Position numbers and translations under genes: made by a program. 22,244 bases of DNA from CAZMRW01 sp964568805 (GTDB lineage Bacteria > Pseudomonadota > Gammaproteobacteria > Methylococcales > Methylomonadaceae). Positions 16,246 through 22,244 of the stretch are shown here, one piece after another (the first letter of the stretch is position 1; every line of letters begins with the position of its first letter). Where the stretch lies: the NCBI GenBank assembly GCA_964568805.1, contig CAZMRW010000076.1, positions 1 through 22,244 of the forward strand, given 5' to 3'. The notes beneath the pieces were generated by a model that was given only the letters and a program-made list of their open reading frames with translations, ran no database searches and was not told the origin of the DNA.

Positions 16246-17154
16246 ATGCACGAAAATAATGCCTGGCCCAGCAAGAAACGCGAGATTCACAACCATCATT
16301 TCGACTCTACGATCTGGAACGATCTGACATTTCGGGACGATGACATTATCATTGCCAGCTATGCCAAGTCCGGCACGACCTGGACGCAACAGATCGTGGC
16401 TCAGCTCCTGGCAGGAGGCGATCCTGATCTGGCCGTCGCGGAGCTTTCGCCCTGGCTGGATTTGCGGTTTCCGCCCAAAGATATCAAGTTACCCGCTGTG
16501 GAAGCTCAGAGCCACCGGCGTTTTCTCAAAACCCATCTTCCGGTTGATGCACTGGTGTTCTCGCCCAAGGCGAAATACCTTTATCTTGGCCGCGATGGCC
16601 GTGATGTTGTCTGGAGCATGTACAACCATCACGCGAATGCGAATCAGCTCTGGTACGATATTCTGAATGACACGCCCGGACGCATAGGGCCGCCGATCGC
16701 ACCGCCGCCGCAAGACGTTCGTCAGTATTGGCGTGACTGGTTCGAACGGGATGGCTATCCATTCTGGTCCTATTGGGAAAATGTGCAAAGCTGGTGGGAC
16801 ATTCGCAGTCTGCCCAACGTTAAACTCATTCATTTTAATGATCTTAAACGTGATATGGCGGGTCAAATGCGTTCCATCGCCGCGTTTCTGGACATCCCGG
16901 TTACCGAGTCGTATTGGACAAACATTGTCCAATACTGCACTTTTGACTGGATGAAAAAGAATGCTAAAAACAGCGTGCCCCTTGGCGGCGCATTTTGGGA
17001 GGGCGGCGCCGAAGTATTTATCAACAAAGGTATCAACGGCAGATGGGTGGATACGCTCACATCCGATGACGTCGCTGAATACGTAGCCTGCGCGCAGCAG
17101 AAGCTGGGTTCCGAATGTGCGGACTGGATCGCTAACGGGACAGGCACTTATTGA
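16246..17154 (+). CDS. Sulfotransferase domain protein (PAPS-dependent)
   Basis: Transfers sulfate from PAPS to a hydroxyl or amine of an unknown acceptor. It has 302 residues, the size of cytosolic-type sulfotransferases. The 5'-phosphosulfate loop is YAKSGTTW (39-46), the catalytic-region motif is KTHLP (His97), and the 3'-phosphate motif is GRDGRDVVWSMYNHH (115-129). The C-terminal KGINGRW (261-267) corresponds to the RKG-x-x-GxW cofactor motif with the leading Arg replaced by Asn. The start at 16246 is chosen because GGAG lies 6 nt upstream. Longer starts at 16222 and 16126 would add residues outside the domain, and 16126 overlaps the protease gene by 32 nt. It follows the protease gene by 88 nt on the same strand. 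Confidence 0.88.
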   Translation: MHENNAWPSKKREIHNHHFDSTIWNDLTFRDDDIIIASYAKSGTTWTQQIVAQLLAGGDPDLAVAELSPWLDLRFPPKDIKLPAVEAQSHRRFLKTHLPVDALVFSPKAKYLYLGRDGRDVVWSMYNHHANANQLWYDILNDTPGRIGPPIAPPPQDVRQYWRDWFERDGYPFWSYWENVQSWWDIRSLPNVKLIHFNDLKRDMAGQMRSIAAFLDIPVTESYWTNIVQYCTFDWMKKNAKNSVPLGGAFWEGGAEVFINKGINGRWVDTLTSDDVAEYVACAQQKLGSECADWIANGTGTY

Positions 17155-17328
17155 AATACGCACCTAATAAACCTAACAATACGCATCCATAGACAATTAC
17201 AACGTTAACTCCAATCTAGCAGAGAAGAAGAATAGGCATCGTAATAGCTGAACTTAAAAAATCAACAAAGATCATACTTAGCTATGATTAAGGTGTAATT
17301 TTTTTCACTTACATTAAGGCGGTAGATT

Positions 17329-17862
17329 ATGGTTCAAGTTAAGATTTCAATAATATCCAGGCTGGTTTTATTTATCGTTGCGACTTTAACCGCAGTCCCG
17401 GCAATTGCAGACAAGCCATCATGGGCCGGCGGCGGCAAGCATGAAAAAAAACATCAGAAGGAACGGCACCAGGATCGTGATGACCGGAAAGGAGCTTACG
17501 GAGGAGACAGAACCTATCAGGACCGGGACAGGCCGAGTTTTAGCGGTGGCCGGTATTTCATCGACCGGCATCGGACGGTTATCCACGACTATTATGCCGA
17601 TGCCTACCGGACTGGTCATTGTCCTCCGGGTTTAGCCAAGAAGCGCAACGGCTGCATGCCGCCGGGGCAAGCGAAAAAATGGGCCATAGGCCGCCCTTTG
17701 CCGAGGGATGTAATTTTCTATGATTTACCACCGGCTGTGCTGGTTAATATCGGGCCTCCACCTCCCGGTTATCGCTTTGTGCGCGTCGCATCCGATATTT
17801 TAATGATTGCCATCGGGACGGGAATGGTGATGGATGCGATTAACGATTTGGGCAGGTATTAA
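17329..17862 (+). CDS. RcnB/CigR-like exported protein
   Basis: A 177-residue exported protein. The signal peptide (about 1-27) ends PAIA before DKP. A very His/Lys/Arg/Asp-rich, probably disordered segment spans about 35-68. The domain region opens with CPPGLAKKRNGCMPPGQAKK (98-117), the hallmark repeated CPPG(L/Q)AKK element of RcnB/CigR relatives. It ends with a hydrophobic helix at about 155-172. RcnB is a periplasmic factor in nickel/cobalt homeostasis and CigR is a Salmonella anti-virulence protein; the role here is unknown, and the His-rich part could bind metal. AAGGCGG lies about 8 nt before the ATG. The gene stands alone. GTTCCG/CGGAAC (17921-17946) is a possible hairpin downstream. 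Confidence 0.8.
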   Translation: MVQVKISIISRLVLFIVATLTAVPAIADKPSWAGGGKHEKKHQKERHQDRDDRKGAYGGDRTYQDRDRPSFSGGRYFIDRHRTVIHDYYADAYRTGHCPPGLAKKRNGCMPPGQAKKWAIGRPLPRDVIFYDLPPAVLVNIGPPPPGYRFVRVASDILMIAIGTGMVMDAINDLGRY

Positions 17863-18083
17863 CTCCGTTTGAAAAATGAGGTATTTTCCTGATATTCGGC
17901 AGACAGCAGCGGATCGGGATGTTCCGTTATTTATCTGATTCGGAACAAACCTCAAATACCCCCCTCGGGCATCAATAAATTTTTTTATTTATAAACTCTG
18001 TTGTGCGAAACAAGCTTTGGCATCATGAAAGCCGAAAAGCTTTTCTTAAGCCCATCTGAAATTGTTGTTCATTAGGATCTAAC

Positions 18084-18376
18084 ATGAATCCTGATGTATT
18101 TTTATCGCTGTTCAGCCTCAGTGAAATTTTCGAAGACCGCTCCGCCCTTGAAGAGTTGCTTAAACTTTATCAGGCATTGGAAGCCAATACGGTACATAAA
18201 ATGGAATCACTGTTGAAAAAAATCTGTTGCTGCTGAACCGTTTAAACAAAGATGCCGCCGCAGCTTCAATAAAGGCCGTGCAGATGAATACCTTAAGCGA
18301 ACTCCATAAAAACGAAATCATTACCAGCAAACTCTATATTATGCTGAATCGTGAATTGCAGGAGAAAAAATTGTGA
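18084..18376 (+). pseudogene. Small unknown helical protein, split by a frameshift at an A7 run
   Basis: ATG 18084 has AGGA 7 nt upstream. The first frame gives a 50-residue protein beginning MNPDVFLSLFSLSEIFEDRS and ending KKICCC at TGA 18234-18236. Shifting by one at the seven A (18216-18222), as if an eighth A were present, continues in a frame open to TGA 18374-18376. It reads NLLLLNRLNKDAAAASIKAV and ends LNRELQEKKL. The joined product would be about 97 residues, leucine-rich and likely all-helical. I do not recognise the family. The join could reflect a mutation, an assembly error, or transcriptional or ribosomal slippage. Flanking DNA is AT-rich with no other gene. Confidence 0.55.
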
Positions 18377-18455
18377 TCCCTTCAATAACAGCGAGCGCCG
18401 ATAACTTTCTTTATTAACAAGATTGCCGGAACTGCGCTGATCATCGAAACAGACT

Positions 18456-19499
18456 TTATTTAAGACTGGCCATGTCGATGACGAAACGATACCGCACGTC
18501 GCTCTTTAATGTGCGTTCATAGGCTTCGTTGATACGCTGTATCGGTATCACCTCGACGTCGGATGCGATGCCGTGCTCGGCGCAAAAATTTAGCATTTCC
18601 TGCGTTTCACGGATGCCTCCGATCAGCGATCCGGCCAGACGACGCCGCCCCATAATCAAAGGCCCCGCCGCCAGCGGCGAAGGATCGGGCATGCCGACCA
18701 ATACCAGCGTGCCATCACGGCGCAACAGACCGAGATAAGCATTGTAGTCATGCTGAGCCGATACCGTATCGAGTATAAAACTGAAGCGTCCGGCGTTGTG
18801 AGTAAAAACCTCCGGGTCGCGGGTCACGATAAAATCGTCCGCACCCAGTCGGATCGCATCGTCGCGCTTACCCGGCGAATGGCTCAACACTGTCACATGA
18901 GCGCCCATCCCTTTGCTCAGTTTTATCGCCATATGGCCCAAGCCCCCGAGCCCGACCACCGCGATGCGGTCGCCTTTCTTCACGCCGAAATGTCTCAGCG
19001 GCGAATACGTGGTAATACCGGCGCACAGCAGCGGTGCCGCCCGGTCCAGAGGGATGCCTTCGGGGATTTTTAAAACATAGGATTCATCGACGGTAATACG
19101 CGTCGAATAACCGCCGTAGGTCGGCGTAATGCCGTCGCGTTCGCGGCTGTTATAGGTGAAGTTGGCGCCCTGATGGCAATATTGTTCCTCGCCTGAACGG
19201 CAGGCTTCGCATTCGCGGCAGGAGTCGACGAAACAGCCGATACCGACGGTATCGCCGACATGCCATCGAGTGACTTCGCCTCCTGTCTGCTGCACGACAC
19301 CGATGATTTCATGGCCGGGCACCATCGGGTAAATGGAACTGCCCCATTCGTTCCTGGCCTGATGAATGTCGGAATGGCAGACGCCGCAATATAATATTTC
19401 GATCAAAACGTCGTGCGGACCGGGCTCACGGCGGTCAATGGAGTAGGGCGTCAATGGGGATTGTGCATCAGCGGCGGCATAGGCGGGTGTTTTTATCAT
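18456..19499 (-). CDS. Zinc-dependent NAD(P)H alcohol/aldehyde dehydrogenase (YahK-like)
   Basis: 347 residues, medium-chain dehydrogenase of the cinnamyl alcohol dehydrogenase branch and very like E. coli YahK, which reduces aldehydes with NADPH. Catalytic zinc ligands are Cys41 (in YCGVCHSD), His63 with Glu64 (GHE) and Cys159 (LLCAGIT). The structural zinc site is Cys94, Cys97, Cys100 and Cys108. The Rossmann motif is GLGGLG (183-188). The C-terminal block RETQEMLNFCAEHGI and the final INEAYERTLKSDVRYRFVID match YahK. ATG 19499 has AGGA 6 nt upstream. The longer frame from 19520 adds seven unneeded residues. Role: probably reduction of toxic or biosynthetic aldehydes in the cytoplasm. Confidence 0.92.
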   Translation of the reverse strand: MIKTPAYAAADAQSPLTPYSIDRREPGPHDVLIEILYCGVCHSDIHQARNEWGSSIYPMVPGHEIIGVVQQTGGEVTRWHVGDTVGIGCFVDSCRECEACRSGEEQYCHQGANFTYNSRERDGITPTYGGYSTRITVDESYVLKIPEGIPLDRAAPLLCAGITTYSPLRHFGVKKGDRIAVVGLGGLGHMAIKLSKGMGAHVTVLSHSPGKRDDAIRLGADDFIVTRDPEVFTHNAGRFSFILDTVSAQHDYNAYLGLLRRDGTLVLVGMPDPSPLAAGPLIMGRRRLAGSLIGGIRETQEMLNFCAEHGIASDVEVIPIQRINEAYERTLKSDVRYRFVIDMASLK

Positions 19500-19562
19500 G
19501 GCAATTCCTGGATTTAACAATGGGCTAGGACTGGTCTCTTGCTTTCGCTCTGATACTGGCCG

Positions 19563-19976
19563 TTATTCGACAAAATCGTAAACTCTATATTTTTCAACCA
19601 AAGGTTTTAATATGTCGTAGACGATTTTATGGTGTTCGGGATTTTTTAAATAATTTTCCAGCGCTTCTCTGCTTTCGAAGGTGCTGGAAATGGCGATATC
19701 GTAACTGTCATCGACGGCGTGGCTGGGCTTGTCGCGCTTTATCGTTGTCATCGTGCCGATGTTGTAACTGAGTACACCGGGCAATTTGGACAGACGTTTG
19801 CTCGCTTCGATATATTTTTGTCTGGCGGCGGGGTCGCCGTGTTGCTTTAGCCAGATTACCGTAACATGAAAGGCCTTGCCGCCGGATGGGTTAGCTGCTT
19901 GTTCAGCGTGAACCGCCGGCATAATGCTTAAAGCCGCCGTCAAAAAAAGCACGGGTTTGAAAGATAATAACTTCAT
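19563..19976 (-). CDS. Exported Dabb (stress-responsive A/B barrel) domain protein
   Basis: 137 residues from ATG 19976. A signal peptide (1-24) ends AVHA before EQA. The mature part is a single ferredoxin-like Dabb domain. It contains HVTVIWLK (37-44), LPGVLSYNIGT (65-75), YDIAISSTFESREALENYL (92-110) and the NPEHHKIVYDILKPLVEKY helix (112-130). Dabb domains usually form dimeric barrels in the cytoplasm, some with oxygenase or cyclase activity, so the signal peptide is notable. The longer open frame from 20051 adds residues before the signal peptide and is rejected. The gene lies just upstream of, and on the same strand as, the alcohol dehydrogenase gene (63-nt gap). Confidence 0.82.
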   Translation of the reverse strand: MKLLSFKPVLFLTAALSIMPAVHAEQAANPSGGKAFHVTVIWLKQHGDPAARQKYIEASKRLSKLPGVLSYNIGTMTTIKRDKPSHAVDDSYDIAISSTFESREALENYLKNPEHHKIVYDILKPLVEKYRVYDFVE

Positions 19977-20648
19977 GGATTCGGGCCTCTTTAGGAAAGA
20001 TGATGGAAAAAACCAAGGATAGACTGATTGCAATTTAACAATGCTCTTCAATGCCGGTCATTGCCTATAAGGGCAGGGATGATGCGAAGAGCAAACTGCC
20101 GCTGGCCTGCAAAAGCATGTAAAAAAATTAGAATAGTTAGAGTATAAAAGTGCATCAAAAATTCAGTCCCGATTCGTTGCCATGCCCGGCAATAGTACGG
20201 CAGGGTGAAGAGACTAACCACCAGTTCGGTGCATTATATCCGCACCACGCGTTTTAGCGGATGATTTTCAAAACCTTGTCGGGAACTTTAGAACGGGTGC
20301 ATGTCATAAAGTGATTGGAACAAGTGGTAGAGATAATAATGTGTAGAAAAAATGCTGATGAGGCTGATGGCCGATTCAGCGATCATTTGTCGAACTGCCA
20401 GGCATGTCCCGATTCTCGGGAATTTTATCCTTGTTTTAGGGCGACAGCATCATCTGCCTGGGCTGAATAGCCCGGTTGCGACTTTTTAGTCCGGTTTATT
20501 TTTGATGTTGGGTTTGGCAGAATATAATGGTGGTTTGGAAATGCTTTAAAAAAATACAATAAAAAGCAATCAATAAAAAATAATCGTGAGTTAAGACATA
20601 TACCGGTCTGGCTCAATGATTTTAATTAAGCGGATTAATGAGAACATT
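19977..20648. other. Long non-coding gap between divergent Dabb and macro-domain genes
   Basis: No gene with a ribosome site is supported in about 670 bp. Visible structure: GGTGC/GCACC around a 9-nt AT loop (20228-20246), and a perfect hairpin TCCCGA-TTC-TCGGGA followed by ATTTT (20407-20426). TATAAT (20523-20528) has TTGATG 15 nt upstream as a possible promoter for the macro-domain gene. The 9-mer TCCCGATTC occurs twice (20167 and 20407). The segment 20540-20590 is very A-rich. It may hold regulatory sites or a small RNA; nothing is proven. Confidence 0.4.
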
Positions 20649-21140
20649 ATGATATACAAAGTCGAAGGTGATATTCTTTTGAGCAAAGCCCATGTCATTG
20701 CACACGGGGTCGGCATAAATGATCCCATGGATAAAGGGTTGGCGCTGGAACTACACAACAAATATCCCGCCATGCATAAGGATTTTCATCGTTGGTGCCA
20801 TCAACATAATACCAAACCAGGCGAGGCCTGGATGTGGGGCGGTCCCAACAATGTCCGTATTGTCAATCTGATTACTCAGGAAGGGATGGACAGCCATGAT
20901 CATCGGCATGGTAAGGCTACGCTGAGTAATGTCAGACACGCATTAGGCGCTCTGCTTAAAATGATCACAACCGAGAAATTTTCGTCGATCGCATTACCGC
21001 GACTGGCAACCGGTGTAGGCGATTTAGACTGGGATGATGTATTGCCGTTGATTGAAAATATTTTAGGCGGTCTGGATATTCCTATTTATGTCTACACCGT
21101 TTATCATCCCGGGCAACAGGCTCATGAATCGGGATTGTAA
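20649..21140 (+). CDS. Stand-alone macro-domain protein (ADP-ribose binding/hydrolysis)
   Basis: 163 residues from ATG 20649. The domain opens MIYKVEGDILLSKAHVIAHG (GDI element and the HG-type substrate loop). The middle carries LHNKYPAMHKDFHRWC (35-50), GPNNVRIVNLITQEG (65-79) and a His-rich stretch (HDHRHGK). The ribose-binding loop is LPRLATGVGDLDWDDV (116-131), equivalent to the LPxxGTGxGG motif of Appr-1''-p-processing enzymes. Function: binding or removal of ADP-ribose from protein, RNA or a nucleotide; the exact substrate is unknown. No ADP-ribosyltransferase or toxin gene is adjacent, so a toxin-antitoxin role is not supported here. The longer start at 20616 precedes the domain and is rejected. 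Confidence 0.85.
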   Translation: MIYKVEGDILLSKAHVIAHGVGINDPMDKGLALELHNKYPAMHKDFHRWCHQHNTKPGEAWMWGGPNNVRIVNLITQEGMDSHDHRHGKATLSNVRHALGALLKMITTEKFSSIALPRLATGVGDLDWDDVLPLIENILGGLDIPIYVYTVYHPGQQAHESGL

Positions 21141-21202
21141 CTAATCATCCAGTAATCAAGCGGCCTTACGCATGTTATCGCCCAGGGGAAAAAGTTACAT
21201 TT

Positions 21203-21252
21203 GACCGGCTAGACAAAGGAAACCCAGCATCAAAGGCCGGTCGCTGGGTTTC
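21203..21252. terminator. Interleaved inverted repeats between convergent genes
   Basis: The first pair is GACCGGC (21203-21209) with GCCGGTC (21236-21242). The second is GAAACCCAGC (21219-21228) with GCTGGGTTTC (21243-21252). The arms alternate, so the two stems are either mutually exclusive or form a pseudoknot. The 10-bp stem lacks a strong T-run on either strand (CTTTGTCT on the minus side). It sits 62 nt after the macro gene stop and 77 nt after the RTX gene stop, the place for a shared terminator. Confidence 0.45.
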
Positions 21253-21329
21253 TGCAAGGCTCCAACCGGATTACGGCCGTTAACGTGCCGGAGTTTGCCT
21301 GCGTTTTTAATATGCGGGTAAATTAATGT

Positions 21330-22019
21330 TTACTTTTCACATTCATTGTCTTCGCTATCCGCTTCTTCATCGGCATCATCAAAGTCGCCAGAATCAGAAT
21401 AAGAGCAGGTATCTTTACCCTTGCCGCCGATAATGGTATCGGAACCTGGTCCGCCGCTAATCTCATCGGGAGCGTTGTCCCCATCCAATATATCGTCTCC
21501 ATCACCGCCTGCGATGACATCTTTGCCATTGCCGCCTTCGATATAATCATTGCAATTAGGAGGGACATCATCCTCATTTCCAAAAATTCCATCTTCCCCG
21601 GCCGGGTCGACTGCCACGCAGCTACTTTCTGCGTCATCGCCATATAGCGTATCTTTTCCGTTTTGGCCGAATATCCGATCTTGACCGTCAATGCTGTCTT
21701 TGCCAGAGATGGTATCCTGGCCATTACCGCCGCAAATAATGTCAGCAAAAACGCTGCCGGTAATTCTATCGTTGCCATTACCGCCGGAGACGACGGCCGG
21801 GGGGGTAAAATCTACTGGTGGTTCGCCATTGATGGTGGCGGTATAATCGTCGTTTATGATGATGGTGTCGGATTTATTGGTTCCTTTGACGTTGACACGC
21901 TGGCCGTCGCAGTAAGTCGGTTTACCTTTTCCGCCACCTGGTTTTTTGGCCATGGCCAGGTCACCAAAACCACTGATGGCCGTCCCGATGAGCAAACTGA
22001 TTATTATTTTATTACGCAT
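21330..22019 (-). CDS. Exported RTX-repeat calcium-binding protein
   Basis: 229 residues. A Sec signal peptide (1-24, ending AMA) is followed by a short Gly/Lys-rich linker. Glycine-aspartate RTX nonapeptide-type repeats (GGxGxDxxx) follow: GGNGNDRITG (79-88), GGNGQDTISG (97-106), GQNGKDTLYG (118-127), GGNGKDVIAGGDGDDILDG (162-180) and GGPGSDTIIGGKGKDTCS (189-206). A very acidic Asp/Glu tail (211-229) may also bind calcium. Six cysteines (37, 96, 134, 156, 205, 227) could form disulfides after export. Most RTX proteins are large and secreted by type I systems with a C-terminal signal. Here the Sec signal and small size suggest a periplasmic or surface protein. GAGGA precedes the ATG. Confidence 0.87.
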   Translation of the reverse strand: MRNKIIISLLIGTAISGFGDLAMAKKPGGGKGKPTYCDGQRVNVKGTNKSDTIIINDDYTATINGEPPVDFTPPAVVSGGNGNDRITGSVFADIICGGNGQDTISGKDSIDGQDRIFGQNGKDTLYGDDAESSCVAVDPAGEDGIFGNEDDVPPNCNDYIEGGNGKDVIAGGDGDDILDGDNAPDEISGGPGSDTIIGGKGKDTCSYSDSGDFDDADEEADSEDNECEK

Positions 22020-22244
22020 AGCATTTAATCCTCAGGTTTATTAAATTTTAAGTAATTGGATACACTATAAACCAAATTGGCGCATCCCGGCATGTTATAC
22101 CTGTTTATTTAATAACTTACTGGGATAATGGTCACAGTTTTGACCGGTTCAATTGGCGCTGCTTAAAAATTCACTTAATAATCCAAAAATCTCTGTACAT
22201 GACAAAAAAAAGAGGAAGTTGATATAGCTCGTTGAAATGTAATT

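Noticed and set aside
16489..17163. 224-codon antisense frame opposite the sulfotransferase gene
   Set aside because: The plus-strand frame carries all sulfotransferase motifs; the antisense frame is a shadow.
20228..20246. GGTGC/GCACC inverted repeat as an NtrC or sigma-54 promoter site
   Set aside because: Half-sites only partly fit and no -24/-12 GG...GC element was found nearby.
20425..20616. 63-codon minus-strand frame upstream of the macro-domain gene
   Set aside because: No ribosome site and AT-driven composition; it covers likely promoter sequence.
20649..21140. Macro domain as a DarT/DarG-like toxin-antitoxin partner
   Set aside because: No ADP-ribosyltransferase-like gene on either side; the upstream gap is non-coding and the downstream gene is an RTX protein.
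21323..21778. Second minus-strand frame overlapping the RTX gene
   Set aside because: A by-product of the repetitive GGxGxD coding sequence read in another frame (Met/Ala/Leu-rich, no domain).

Overview
The window looks like a chromosomal stretch of a free-living gammaproteobacterium. The Methylococcales (methane oxidisers) are my best guess. The reasons are Rnk, a YcbZ-like Lon-family protease, a ppk1-def gene pair, a DUF2339/DUF3999 pair, and GATGCGGT-type REP palindromes flanking a RAYT transposase relic. The lineage is inferred from protein style and repeats, not from a marker gene. No rRNA, tRNA, CRISPR array or intact mobile element was seen.

Left part (1-2820): a possible insertion-sequence end abuts a TVP38/TMEM64-type membrane protein, followed by a small four-helix-like membrane protein and a convergent DUF421 protein. 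Next comes a graveyard of mobile DNA. It holds a broken REP-associated tyrosine transposase between two inverted 36-bp REP units. Immediately beside it is the 3' tail of a group II intron: the C-terminus of its reverse transcriptase/maturase plus domains V and VI.

Middle part (2845-17862): rnk on the minus strand has a repeated CAGGTGTATA box upstream. A minus-strand DUF2339-DUF3999 pair with a 4-nt overlap encodes a large polytopic membrane protein and an exported, membrane-anchored partner. A plus-strand acyltransferase-3 gene follows. A minus-strand cluster of methyltransferase, ppk1 (polyphosphate kinase) and def (peptide deformylase) is tightly packed. It is separated by a strong two-part hairpin from a PLP-dependent ACC deaminase/D-cysteine desulfhydrase-type gene that has its own extended -10 promoter. 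A small unknown gene sits between that and a plus-strand Lon-family protease with an intact Ser-Lys dyad but a degenerate Walker A motif. A sulfotransferase and an RcnB/CigR-like exported protein come next.

Right part (18084-22244): a small unknown helical gene is split by a frameshift at a run of seven A. It is followed by a YahK-type zinc alcohol dehydrogenase, an exported Dabb-domain protein, a long non-coding AT-rich gap, a stand-alone macro-domain protein, and a small RTX-repeat calcium-binding protein with a Sec signal peptide. The last two genes converge on a region with two interleaved inverted repeats.

Several starts were moved downstream of the longest open frame because of ribosome binding sites, promoters or domain boundaries (DUF2339, def, Lon-family, sulfotransferase, alcohol dehydrogenase, Dabb and macro genes). 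I found no clear multi-gene novel system. The best leads are the frameshifted small gene, the RAYT relic with a roughly 98-nt insertion after its HUH motif, and the uncharacterised exported proteins.
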